Assembly (NCBI GenBank): GCA_010405405.1
Contig: MU004234.1
Coordinates: forward strand, 1,941,563-2,005,562
Length of the DNA stretch: 64,000 nt
Direction: 5' to 3'
DNA from: Microthyrium microscopicum
Taxonomy: Eukaryota; Ascomycota; Dothideomycetes; Microthyriales; Microthyriaceae
The notes below the pieces were generated by a model. That model was given only the letters and a program-made list of their open reading frames with translations. It was not told where the DNA came from and ran no database searches. A program made the translations under genes and the position numbers. Shown in pieces: positions 23,325-36,300 of this stretch (position 1 is its first letter; each line of letters begins with the position of its first letter).

Positions 23325-26300
23325 ATGACTTCGCAAACCGTACGCGACAGATTGTCCGAGGTTGCCAAGAGGCACACATCTCTTCAAAAAGTATTGGCCG
23401 CGCTTGGGCGATCAACCTCGCGACAGCCTGACCAATCCGATTTCAACACTACGAGGTCTGTCACCAATGATTTCAGCGCCCAAGCACAGCATGAAGGTCA
23501 GGTCGGACAGACGGGTGCTAATGGCAAACCAAACTGGATAATCGAACACGGCGACGTGGAAGCCCAGGACGCTCAGCCTCACGAGGAACGCCCTGCTTTG
23601 CCAACTACTACCCAAAACAACGCACCAACTGAGGGAGTGGAGGGTCTTCCTATAACAACAGTACCCCAACGACAGAACACGAACTCAATACGCTCAGAGT
23701 ATGACAAGCTAAAGGACGAAGTGAACCTGAAGATGGATGAAAACTTGATTGGATTGGATGGAAAGCAACATTACTTACCTGAACCTGATGCCGACTCTTT
23801 TGTTTTCGATAAGAGGATCAAGGCAGCATTGCCTGATGCTACAGAAGCGCTAGTTCAATTCATTGTTGAACAGGCGCCAAAGACTTTCTTGATTACGCTA
23901 CTTTCAGTGGAAAACGCAGAAAAGGCACTACTAGCCATGCAGGCGTTTCAAAACCACAGTTTCACCGACAAATATCTTCCAGTTGCATACCTGACCACGA
24001 CGGACACGACCACACCTCTCAAGCCTACTCAGATATGCAGTCATGATTGGGAGAGCGAGGAGGATCACTGTCACCACTGCCACCCGGGCAGTGATGCTGT
24101 GTATTATGGGCACCAATGTCAATACAAAGAGCCACTCTCCGCATTCCATCATGTTTGTTGGGGTCGTAGCCGCTTTAAGGATTTCTATACCAAGCAGTGG
24201 TCTTTCTGTTTCCAAAAGTTTGACACAGAAGTGTTCCAGTACGACCCAATCGAAGATAAGCGTGTAATTCCAGTCTTTATTGCCAAGGAAGCCAGTGGGA
24301 AAATGGGCAACTTCAGCGATGTGCAAGCGGCTTGGATGCTCAAGGATTACTTGATATTGAAAGATGAATTCATGAACCAAGGAAGTGAAGATACAACTCC
24401 ATTAATACCCGACATAGCTCCGGGACAGAAAACGCTGAGTGTGGCGATCAAGACCTTGAAGAATTTGCCTGAAAAAGACTACAACATTAGGCAGGAATGG
24501 AGGAGAGAATCACAGGCGCACAAAGATCTAAACGAGCTTCGCAACGAACATATTATCAAGGGATTTGCGGCATTTGCGCAAGATGGAAAGTACCACTTAC
24601 TTCTAGAGTGGGCGGACGGGGGCAGTCTTCAAGATTTCTGGAAAAGTAATCCCACACCGCAAATCAGTACATCTCATATGAAAGAGCTGCTCACTCAACT
24701 ACTTGGTCTCGCGGATGCACTTCACTGCATGCACACCACGAAGCGTGCCAGATCACCTGGTGGCGGTCGCAGTCGTCGTGGCTCTTCAGTAAGCCATAAA
24801 AGTGCCAAAGATTACCAACCTGGCGCAATGGACGGCAAAGACGCGCCAAGAGGACGTCCTTTTCCGACTGTACTCGTTGAGAGCCCCCCGGAAGAGGAGC
24901 ACGGCATTCAGATAAACATTGAAGGAGAAAACGGCAACCGGATTGCGCATAAGGAAAACTCGGGCTTCGAAAACTGGCGACATGGTGATATCAAGCCAGA
25001 TAATATACTCCTTTTCAAGGACGATGCAAAATGGCTGGGTACTTTGAAATTGGCGGATCTGGGAAGAGCCAAGCTTCATAAGGAAGTCACCAGTAAGAGA
25101 AAATTTATTGAGATTGACAAATGGCATACACAGAAGTATGAGCCGCCCGACGTTTTCATCGGTCAAGGCGATCACTCAATGTCACGACTTTACGACATAT
25201 GGTCTCTGGGATGCGTCTTCCTTGAGGCTCTTGTGTGGGTGCTCTATGGCGAGACAGAGCTGCATAAGTTTATTGCCACAACGGAGATCGCAGCCGCTCA
25301 AGGAACACCCTTCTGGACACGAAGAGGGCGGGCAGGTGCCAAAGTCAGTGAAATTGCAACTATGTGGATGGGGCACATTCTCGAGCTGGATCCTGAATGT
25401 TCAGGCGGCAAGCGAACTGCAATCAGTGAGCTTTTGACGCTAATCAAAGACAAGATGCTTGTTGTGAAGTTGCCAACAAATACTGACCAGCCAGCGAAGG
25501 GCGATCGAATCAATGCCCAAATGCTGGAGGCTGAGCTCCAGAGAATTCTTGAACGGGGAGAACAAGATGAAACCTATCTATGTACGTGTCAGCTGCTTCG
25601 AGACAAAAGAACTTCCGAGCACCTCTACAGGCCAAGCGATAGCTCGGAAACATCACTGCACATCTTATAATTGATCGTAGCCAAGACTAATTTTGACATA
25701 GGGACGAAAGCGGACCGAGCAAATGTCAGGCTTCCACCCTTTGGCACAGCAGCAATAGAATCGTTGGAGCAGACACCTCTGCATGCGAGTGACGGAGCTC
25801 GCCCAGCATTCTTAGAGATCCCGGGTAATGTCAGAAACCCATCTGCCACGACGGTACGGCGCAACAATACATACAGTCATAATATGAACAGTAGATGGGA
25901 CCTCATTGTGGATGATATTTTCTCAGAAGAGACACTAAAATTGGTCTTGAAGGATTCTCATGATCATTCTGAATACTTTGACGTTCAGAGCCAGATTTGC
26001 GACGTTTGCTCCAGTTTAGATCTAAGTCAGCCAGAAGCATATCCTACGCGCACAGTATCAAACCTCGAGCTTGGTTCCGAGGATGGGTGCGAGCTGTGTG
26101 GCATGATACTTAGGAAAGCAAAAGCTGCGGGACTTGGAGCTGATGATCCAGTTACCCTGATGCAAGGAGCGGGAAGAATCAATCTCAACGGGCGAGAATC
26201 GGCTGCTCTACGTGTCTGCTGCTATTATGGTAAGTTCACCCGCGGTTTATCAACTGCTACTACCAGAATACAAACTAACAGCAAAGTTAGATACATCATT

Positions 26301-27974
26301 TGAAGGCCCCCAGCCGGACATCAAATACCCACTCGGTTTGCCCAGGATTCCAGAAGCAGGGGACCAAACTCATGTGGAGATTCTGAAGGCCTGGCTCAAA
26401 GACTGCGACCAGGAGCATACATGTGTACCGCCAGCTAAAAGCTACTGCCCTCGAAGACTGATTTCTGTTGGCAAAGGCGGCGTCTCACCAAGCTGTAAGG
26501 TTGTGGAAACCAAGGACCTTACGCCTCAGGAAAGAATTGATCTCAAATATATCGCTCTCTCCCATCCATGGGGCACGTCCATTGATAATAACAGAAAGCG
26601 ACAGCACTTCAAAGCAACGAAAGCGAAGCTTCCTCAGCTAAGAAAGAAAATCAAGGATTCTGATCTGCCCGCGAATTTCCGTCACGCTTTAACCGTCACT
26701 AGGTTTCTGGAGATTAAGTATCTCTGGGTCGATTCTATTTGCGTTTTACAGAAAGAAGGCGACAATAAAAGTGACGACCAAGGCGACTTTTATGAGGAAG
26801 CACCATTTATGCAAGACATCTACAGTTCTGCTTATTGCGTGCTCGCCGCAAGCAGCGCACATGGCATGTGGACTGGCTTCCTAAACGAGCGTGAAGAGCG
26901 CTCAGTTGTTCGACTTCCTGTGGACAAATACGACCCGGAAGCAAATTCTCACTACTACATATCGGAAACTGTAGATGACTTCGAGCGCGATGTCATTGAA
27001 AGCCCGTTGAGTCAACGTGGATGGGTACTACAGGAACGTGCCTTGGCCCGTCGAACTATTTATTTTACGAATAACCAGACGTATTTCGAGTGTGGACATG
27101 GCATCAGGTGTGAAACGCTAAGCAAACTGAAAAGGTAAGGACGCCCTTATTACTGGAGCTTTTTGACTAAACTTACGATAGCACGGAGGCTGCATTTCTA
27201 GGGGATTGCGACTTTCCCACATACGCTGCAGAAGGCAACATTGGGGCTAAACTATATCTGTTTACGCGCCTCTATCAGGACTACTCCCGCCTTTCGTTCA
27301 GTGAATATACGGACAGGCCTGTTGCGATCTCTGGTCTAGAACAGAGACTCACCAAAGCCTTTGCGAGGAATCACGGAAACGGAGGGAGTGGTGCCGGCAT
27401 TTTCGAGCATCGAAGCCACCGTTGGCTTCTCTGGATCAGAGCTGCAGATGAAGATGTCAGCACACTCGAACGCGTCGTTTTCGATCCGGCGAACTTTAGC
27501 AGTGCTGGTGCTGTAACTGGCCAAGGACCCAGAATGCATGCCCCGCCGTCCTGGTCTTGGATGGCTTACAAAGGCGCCGTGTCTTTCTTAGAGCCTCCAA
27601 AAGGTAGTGTCAGGTGGAACAAAGCGTTACAAATCAACCTCACTGGAACTGAGACGACGTCCTGGCTACATGCCGCCGACAGTTTGTGGATCAAAGCCCC
27701 AGTTCTTGAGCTCGTAGAGGATGCTAGTCAGCTCTTCGACAAGATGAATCTTACGTATGACATTCCGGATGAAGCAAAACAGCGCACGAAGAAGGTCGTG
27801 GTCATAGGAACATTAGGAAGGCAGGACGACCCGATAGCTACTCAATATGTGCTTGTCATAAGTCCCAAGGAGCACTCTGACACTGGAGTCTACGAGCGTA
27901 TTGGTGCTGGGTACATGCCCAACAAGTTTTTGAAAAGTGGTAGCACGCAGCAGGAGATGATTTTGATTCACTAA
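23325..27974 (+). CDS. Protein kinase-HET domain fusion protein
   Basis: Four exons (23325-25581, 25702-26229, 26282-27134, 27182-27974) predict 1476 aa. The N-terminal ~330 residues include a Cys/His-rich patch (HDWESEEDHCHHCHPG). A kinase domain follows: VAIKTLKN (about 374), an insert of about 85 residues, HGDIKPDN (about 552; HGD not HRD), ADLGRAK (DLG not DFG), and YDIWSLGCVFLEAL. The C-terminal part is a HET domain: YIALSHPWG (about 1018), YLWVDSICVLQ, MQDIYSSAYCVLAASS, RGWVLQERALARR. HET domains drive incompatibility and immune-like cell death in Pezizomycotina. The fusion depends on a 120-bp intron (GTACGT donor, GACATAG acceptor) that removes an in-frame stop at 25668. Without it, the locus would be a kinase gene followed by a HET gene. 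The ATG at 23325 is the first in frame. Confidence 0.75.
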
Positions 27975-28771
27975 ACTTAAAGACCATTTCGCATAGTAAT
28001 ATAGGATAGCGAAGGCAGACATTCCCAGCTGTCATGTAGAACAGAGTAGAGTATCTATCAAGTATCTAATCAGCGTAGAGACGGCCTTTCCATTCAAATG
28101 TTAATACCGGTAGAAGTGACCCTTTACTGTACCTCCTTTGCTTATACTCGATAACATCTTCGACAACTTGATTGTGGGGTCAATTTTTGCCCACGTCCTA
28201 ACTGGTATTTGAGAGATAAAATGACCAGTGATGAAGGCCAACATTAGACGATACTTTCTTGCGCCAATAATTCGGTGGCTGGCAATCTTCCTAACAGGTA
28301 TCGTGTTGGACTTCCGAGGAAGTATTCAATAAGCGCCAAGGGCTCTCGACCACCACATCTCAGACCGCAGCCTCACAGGATATCTAGGTCTGGACCGATT
28401 TGGTATCCGTCTTGACTGCATCAAGCAGAGCTTGTACGAAGCAGCGGATCCATATTGAAAAGGGCTAGAGAAGTCGCCATGGTCTCAACTTGGAAGAGGA
28501 CTAGTTGCAGCCTAAGCTTTCAGCCTTATGGCAAGGCTGAGATAAGACTTTTCCAAGACTTCTCAGGGACAGAATGAATGCAGCCCCTAGCCAGGCTTCA
28601 AATCATAAATTTTCGTTTCCATGTTCCTGATTATGTAGCATGCCCACTTGCCCAGCTGTCCGAGTGTGGATTCTTTCCAAGATACAACAGCAAATGAAAT
28701 GAAGCATCATGGAGTTGTCAAGAATATTCGAGACTACATTCTCGTACATATGGCTCTTATGCCTCTTTTAC
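27975..28771. other. Gene-free region between convergent genes
   Basis: About 800 bp where the kinase-HET gene and the MFS permease gene end facing each other. No open frame of note, RNA gene or repeat. Confidence 0.45.
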
Positions 28772-30569
28772 TCAAAGATAATACATGAAATCGGGATGCT
28801 CTTCGTTGATTTCTTCAACACCTAGAGCTCTCTTCTCTTTCGCCTCCTGAGATCCTTGAGTGGCCAGTTTCTTCGCATTCTTCCACATCAGTACTCGAAT
28901 TTGAATACCAGAAGCAATCACCCCAAACACCATCATCCCAAGAACAAAGCCATGGCCCGCGTAGTAATGTGGTGGACCGTTGTAAGCTTTTTGACTTGCG
29001 ATCGCAAAAACCTGTCCGATCATTGATGTTAAAGCGTACAAACTGGCTCTGTTCCTGATTAGCACGTGTACACCCACCAGTGCCTGTCCATACCTTTTGG
29101 TATATCCTAGGATATTGCTGGCAAACCATACTTGATAGAGGACCGTGGTCGGGAATGTGCCGATACCAACGAGAAAGACAGCCGTCAGCCCTGCCCCTTT
29201 AGATGGTGCGGTAAGAAGCACTATATAGCCAACTGAAGCAATTGTAAAACAGAGCATTATGAGCCAGCCGCGCTGCTTCAAGCGGTCCGACAGCAAGCAG
29301 CAGCCAATAGTCATGACACCTGTAGCGACCCATACTGGAATAGTAAGAAGATTCGTGCTCAGGGTTGAATAGCCGAATTGCTTTACAATCACAGGCAAAA
29401 AGGTACTGAACGCACCTATCGAAGCATTCGTGGCACAGGCTATGACAACATATCTGATTTTGCTGGTTAGGTCTCGTCTTGATCTAAATCATCGGTGGTC
29501 AACTCACATCCAACAGGAAGGATCTTTCAGTACTTTCCAGATGTGTCCAGGCCGCACTTTGGCATCACCAACTACGTTGAACGCTTCGTTGTATCTTCGA
29601 ACCGCCATTTCACGTTCCGCGACACTGAACCCTTTCCTGAACTTGTCAGGAGATGCTGGAAGACAAAAGTGGATAATTGGAGCAAAAGCTACCGCCATCA
29701 GACCTAAATTAAGTTAATAGTCATGAAATGTGTTGAGGACTTTTTGAATATAATAACTTACCTTCGATCAAGAAGACCCATCTCCACGCTAACCAGCCGC
29801 GGACATTGTTAAGATTCTTGACGATGCCATAGCCAAGTATGCCATTAAAACTTCCAGAGAGTGCAGTGACAGCATAGTAGATTGAGCCTCGCGTGGCCAA
29901 CTCATCTCTTCGGTAGAGAAAGGTCAAGTACAGAGTTGCCACGCTGTTAAAAGCTTCCCCGGCGCCAATAAGGACTCTAAATCCAGCAAGAGTTTCCCAA
30001 TTCTTTGCTGTGCACATTCTAGTTATGATTAGCTCAAGTCCATATCGCCATATAAGAGGACTGACACTGTAGTGAAGGTTCCCCAAACAACCAATGCCAG
30101 AGAGATTTGTGTACCCGCTGTTATCCTCTTTAGGAAAAGACTGGCAGGAAATTGTAGGAGCAAATGCCCGACATAGAAAACTGCCGAGATTGTGCTAAGC
30201 TGATCAGCAGTTATATTGAGCTCTTCTTTCAATCCCGCGTTGTATGCATAACCGATGTCTCCCTTGTCCTAGCAAACTGTTAGTATCATATTTTTTGATT
30301 GAGACTTTTGAAAGGAAGAAGGAGAGCGTGAAGAGATAGCTTGTACTAACAAGGGAGGCTAAAAATGTGGTCATGCTCAACAGAGGCAAGATCATGAAGT
30401 CGATTTTCCTGACCAATTTCTTTTCAACCTGTCTTTGCTCTGGCGTACGAGTTGTTTCAAAGTGCTTGAGAAAGCCATTGGAACTATCGTTGTTTTCGGA
30501 TTGTACAGGAAATAGTTCAATATCTTCCAAGTCATGCACAGATGTGATAGTGTCTGTAGAACCAGTCAT
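28772..30569 (-). CDS. MFS permease, anion:cation symporter (Dal5/allantoate permease-like) family
   Basis: Five exons (30569-30351, 30268-30066, 30018-29762, 29703-29508, 29453-28772) encode 518 aa. The layout is that of ACS-family fungal permeases: a hydrophilic N-terminus with EKKLVRKIDF before helix 1, KGDIGYAYNAGL between helices 1 and 2, GHLLLQFPASLFLKR, FRVLIGAGEA, and WRWVFLIEG at the end of helix 6. A central loop follows (REMAVRRYNE), then six more helices and a cytosolic tail. Family members carry carboxylates, vitamins, ureides or amino-acid derivatives at the plasma membrane. The substrate cannot be read from the sequence. Confidence 0.82.
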
Positions 30570-33311
30570 ATTTGCATAAAGAAATTTGACCTAAAAAAAC
30601 AACAAAAACTTGATCTATCTCCAATAAGATATGGCTGCTTTATGTAACACAATGCGGAAAACTATATATCAATTGACTAGGGGTTGATTTACTCAACAAC
30701 CTCTTTTCTCTCTCAGTTGCGTCACTGTACCATTTGGCGCCAGTCAAGGTACTCCGCGATCTAACATGTATGTAAGCATTAAAGCTAAGCCCCTGAAGCG
30801 CTGTCACTGGCCTGATAGATGAACATCAAGAGATGCTTGGGCTTACATGGCCACGTACTTCTGAGAAACACGACTCGGGGGATCAATTAGGCAACCGCGA
30901 AAAGTTGAACGGAGGCTGAACAATCGAGGCACGTTCTAAGTAACCTGTACTCGGCGTAATTCTTAGAATGTAACCAAGACGCGAGAATTGAGTGGTGATA
31001 TTGAAGCTTATAGAGCGTCAAGAAACAATAATGAAGTACTATTTACTACTAATTGGGCGCATTACTGGGTTATAATTGCCTCTTATTTGTCACAGCCATA
31101 GAAAATTGACATTGAAAGAAATTTCAAAGTTTTCTTGCAATTCCCATTGTCGGTTTTGACTAGTACAGAAGAACATGTTGATAAAGTTCGGTCTACGCAC
31201 TCAACCAGCATTATTCTACATGATGTATGTCTTGAATTACTACATATTAGACGGAATAATGGGCATTGTCAAAGGGAGACTGGCATGACAAGTGAAGTTT
31301 TCTGTCACTAGCAAGTGTCTGAGCTTAATTCGCATTTTGCTGATCTTATTGTTTGAATGAATGGACAAGAGATTGAGAATCCGGTCTGTGAAATAATGTG
31401 TAAATGGCTAGATCGGTGAGGCTCGTAGCGGCTTAACTACTTCGGGTGGGGATCGATTCAAGGTATATTCTTGGGACCTCTTTTCCATCCCTAGCATTAA
31501 ATATCTGACGCGTAATGGTGTTTTTTTGGTCTGGTTGATGAAACAAGGAGGAATGTATTGTGCATTTAGGCAACAGCCTATCTGCGTCCTCAAAATTGAT
31601 TGTAGAGTTACCAGCAACGTGAAAGCCTGATTATGAGATATGGGAAAGTAGTATCGAGAATGCTTTATCTGATTTTACTTAGGTGTCCAGGTATAGACGG
31701 TCTACAAGTAGTCTCATTTTCTACTCAGATCTCTAAACATTCGAATAAATTACCCCTTGAAATTGGATATCGATCCTCTCATGACAAACTGAGGCACAAA
31801 CCGCCCACAAAAGGCGTAAATACACTACTAGTACCTTATTCTTTAAGTCGGTAGGTATCCCTTATATGTCTGAAATAAGGTCCCTAACGTAAACAGGTCA
31901 AATTCTTCTCCTATTCTCGGGGAGAAGTATGGCGTCCGTAGATAAATAGGTAAAGTTGTTACAAATAATGTAGTGAGTGCTACATACACAGTAATACTTT
32001 ATATTGAAAAGAGGCTCGTAGACTTCCAATTGATAATAGTTGGAGTAGAAAGAGAATAATACAGGAAAGATAGTTTGATAGGGTGGGTAAATAGTGTATA
32101 TAATATAAACAAAAACAGCAAAATTTTGGTTCATATTGTTCGTTGAAAGTACACTTTAAACGTCAGCTTTCTTGGTCTAGTCGGTTATGACGTCGGTCTC
32201 ATATAACCACATGATTGCGTTTAACGCAAGCTATCCGAAGGTCGCCAGTTCGATTCTGGCAGAGTAAGTTCTATCAAACAACTGATTTGAGTGCTTTATC
32301 TAACGATTTCACTAGGAGCATATATCAAAGCAATTTGTTTTTTTTTGGTCTTTAGAGTACGGTAGTCTCTAGAGTCTAAATACTGGTAGGTACATGGCAG
32401 TACATACCGGTAGCATCCTCCCCTTCGCAGTGCAGGGGCCAAACATCTTGATAGTAACAATCATGAGGCTCCTTACTCTATTATAGCTTTTAGTACCTTA
32501 ACAGTTCTCTTAATTTTGTGGATTTGCTCTGAGATAAGCTTGACCCCCCAATAACACTGTAGTAAGCACAAGGTTACGCTGACTCATTTACCCATTTTCG
32601 CTGTTTTCGACAACCTCACCAGCAAGGACCAGCGGTTCAGCGTGTATGATAGGTTATTTTCAGCCATTTATGCGCCATGGATCTCATTAACTGGACCCTG
32701 ACAAGGATGCGGTGTTAACAACCGAGATCTTTTACACTTTTACACGTTGAGAACGTGAGTCGCAAAAGCGATCTGCATGGGGCATTTCCCGAATTATCCG
32801 CTGCTTCATGAGTAAACCCCTCTGCGAACTACTCTCCTCCGTGACTCCATCCCTCATCTTGACCACATAGATTTTCCGTTTCTTATTGCTTGCGATTCGT
32901 ATGTGTTTTGACTTTCTGTCGTACTCTTATTTCCTCAGGAACCGCTTGTGACACAGACCTGCTCTTGCCGTATCACCTCTCTCCTACTCCGTACCCCACG
33001 ATCAAAGACCTCCGATATCTTGCACCCATACACAACCACTTAGAAATAGTTTATCGACCTTGAGGGGCAGCCAATCCTACACTCAGCTATCCTGAACTCC
33101 TGCACTGATACAAGCTCTTTCATCGCTTGTGTATTCCTCAAAGCCCCACTATCCTCCGGGGATATCCGCACGGTGGCCGCGATCCAGACTTACAACCTAT
33201 CGCCGTTGGAAGCGCTCATCATCCATTAAATGAGAGCTTGACATCAGTGGCAGATTTGTTAAACTTGAAACCTAAGGTTATCACTATCAAAAGAATTGCT
33301 GTCACGTCGCC
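30570..33311. other. AT-rich gene-free region with a degenerate tRNA
   Basis: The largest gene-free block, about 2.7 kb. It is visibly AT-rich between about 30,600 and 32,500 and has no open frame with a recognisable domain. It contains a tRNA-Met-like sequence at 32,166-32,268. The last 400 bp become C/T-rich and form the leader of the histidine kinase gene. No reverse transcriptase or transposase remnant is recognisable. Confidence 0.5.
32166..32268 (+). tRNA. Degenerate elongator tRNA-Met (CAT) with an intron, probable pseudogene
   Basis: The anticodon arm TCGGTCTCATA...TCCGA, variable loop AGGTC and T arm (GCCAG-TTCGATT-CTGGC) read as fungal elongator tRNA-Met. A roughly 29-nt insert follows the base after the anticodon, where tRNA introns sit. 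It contains ATG, which can pair with the CAT anticodon, and a perfect small hairpin (TTGCG-TTTAA-CGCAA). The acceptor arms do not match well: 5' GCTTTCT against 3' AGAGTAA pairs only at the inner four positions, and the D stem has a mismatch. This suggests a decayed or 3'-truncated copy. Confidence 0.5.
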
Positions 33312-36300
33312 ATGGGACCCGATGCAGTTCGTGAGAGAGACTTGAATCGGTAAGCTTGCTAATCACTCGCGTGAAAGGCACAACATTTACACACTTTCCA
33401 GATACTACCAACCGTATAAGAATGCTCAATCCCTCAAATCCTACTCCCCTGCCGTAACTCCGGAGGAAAATCGGCACAATTCCCTCTGGTCAATTATTCC
33501 AGAAGATTACAAACCACAGTTTAGTTCAGATCGAGCTCTTACAGCTTTTGCCCAGCTCGCAACTTTACGCCTGGGAGTAAGAAGATGTATAGTATCGCTC
33601 ATAGACTCGAAGAACCAATACATCTTGACAGAGGCGACTCGAACACTAAGTCTCTCTCGGCACACCATCGACAATGATGATGACAAAGTCTGGCTCGGAA
33701 AGAGTGTTCTCAATCGTGGCGATGCCATGTGCGAGAACGTTCTGGAAACTACATACACCGCGTACGACGAACAGGGTCGCCCATATACTGGAGATGGCCT
33801 GGTAGTCGAGGACATGACTAAGGATGACCGCTTCAAAGACAAGCCTTTTGTCCTTAACGAACCATGCATTCAATTTTACGCAGGCGTGCCCATACGCTCA
33901 AGAAGTGGTCATACAATTGGATCATACGCATGCTCACATAACAAGCCACGACCTGGGGGACTTACCCTCGAGGAATTTCGCTTTATGCAGGATATGGCTG
34001 AAACAGTGATGGACCACCTTGAGATGCTCCGCGATCGTGAGGATAGAACCAAGGGAGAGCGCATGATTCGAGGACTTTCCGAGTTCATAGAAGGCTCATG
34101 CGCTTTGGGACGTCCAGCCCCGAGTCAACCGAATAGCTACGCTACAAAATTAGCTCCACTGAACGGTACTCCGACCACTGCCGTCAATACAGTCTTAAAC
34201 CGCCAGACGGAAAACCTGAGGACCTTGGAGGATGACTTGGAAAGTCCTCCAGCTTTAGTAGACACAGATGGTCCAAGTAAACTATCAGGACCAAAGGCTA
34301 CCAAAAGAGTCGTGCAGCCTCCTCCATCAAACCCTACATGTATCTTCTATCGGGCTGCTGATCTGATCAGAAAATCTACATATGCAGATGGTGCCGTGTT
34401 CTTCAGGGCAATAGGACCGACTCTACGAGCAAAGATTCCCGATAAGAATACTAGCAGTGATGAAACATCCTTCGATGACTCGCAGTCTGGGACCTCCGGC
34501 AGTGAGACTATCCTCTCTTCTGCAAGTGGCAAGCCTGTGCTATCAAGAGGACCTCGGTTCACTACTCAAAGGCCGAAGAAGATTAAACCTACGGAGCGCG
34601 AGGAAGTGAAGCACTGCGAGGTTTTGGGTCTCTCAATATCCGAGAACGCTCCTGGAGAAGACAGTTTGGGAGTCAGGGACTTTCAATTCTCGGAACGCAG
34701 CATGGAGAAATACATAAAAAAGTTTCCGTACGGCAAGTTCTTTAGCTTTACTGAGTTCGGATCTGGTGTTTCTTCTGGCGACGACAAGTCTGAGCACGAA
34801 CCCCAATCTACGGAACCTGCAAGTAACGGCACGATAAACGGCCACAGGTTATCAAATGAAGTCGTCAAACCAGGTTCGAAGAAGAGACAGAGTTTTTTGC
34901 CCACTGAGCTTTTAAAGATTCTACCAGGAGTTCGAACATTAATATTCTTACCCCTTTGGGATCCAGCTGCTGAGCGCTGGATTGCTGGTGGCTTTATCTG
35001 GACAAGCAAAGCCGGTGCTTTACTGAGTCCTCACAATGAATTGCCATATTTGAAGGCATTTGGAAACAGCATTACCAGCGAGTATGCTCGAATGAATGCA
35101 TTGATTTCTGACAGAGCAAAGTCAGACTTCATCTCCAGTGTAAGTCACTCAATTTCTTTCAAGTTTCAGTAACTAATTGCTTGTATAGATCAGCCACGAG
35201 ACTAGATCTCCGTTACACGGCATCCTTGGTTCAGTCGAATTCCTTCAAGAGACTGAGTTGAGTCAATATCAAGCCGGACTCGTGACTTCGGTCAACACGT
35301 GCGCCAAAACTTTGCTGGAAACGCTCGAATCTATACTAGACTATTCCAAAATCAACAAACTATATACTCGTGATCGTAATCAAAGACGCCTCGAAACACG
35401 ATTGAAAAAACGGGATACCGAAAATTCCATCATGGGACCTGCTGCTGATGTGGACTTGCATCAGCTTCTCGAAGAAGTGGCGGAGTCTGTATGTGCCGGG
35501 CATGCATTCAGGGAGACCCATAATACCGGTGCTGGATATCCCACAGAAAATTCGAAAACGCCAGATAGCGCCTGCAACCTTCGGCACGTCGCTGTGTCGC
35601 TGGAGATTGCTCCAAAGATGAAGAATCTGGTCAGGACCCAACCTGGTGCGATACGCAGAATTGTGATGAACTTGCTAGGCAACAGTCTCAAATATACTCA
35701 AAATGGATATATCTCAGTTGTCATGAAGGCCCAACAATCGCCCACGGATCCTACTATGGCTGATGTTGAAATGACGTTTGCGGATACTGGAAAGGGCATG
35801 TCTCTTGAGTATCAACGGACACGAATGTTCTCGCCCTTTTCACAAGAGGATCCGTTCGCAGATGGAACAGGTCTTGGCTTGTCTATTGTACGCCAAATTG
35901 TCGATTCTCTCGGAGGACATATTGATATTTGCAGCACAAAAGACGTCGGTACAACTGTTGACGTTCATCTTACTCTTCCCTTGCCAGAAAATCTCCCGGC
36001 GGATGAGTTTACTGAAGTCTACAATATGGCGAAGGGTAAGAAATTATCTCTGGCTGGCGCAAATGCCTGCCCAAAATACCTTGGTCCTTGCCTAAAGGCC
36101 CTCCAATGCAACATAGAAGAGTGGTTTGGCATGGAGCTTGTACCATGTCCGGATAGTTTTGACACTATCAATGGCGATGCTGTAATCTGCCATGAGACTC
36201 TCCCCGATTTCAACAAGATGACTTTACAAGGAGCTCCTCTGATCGTCGTCTGCAAGAACCAGTCGAACCAGGTAGCACTACGAAAACATCTGCTTGCTAC

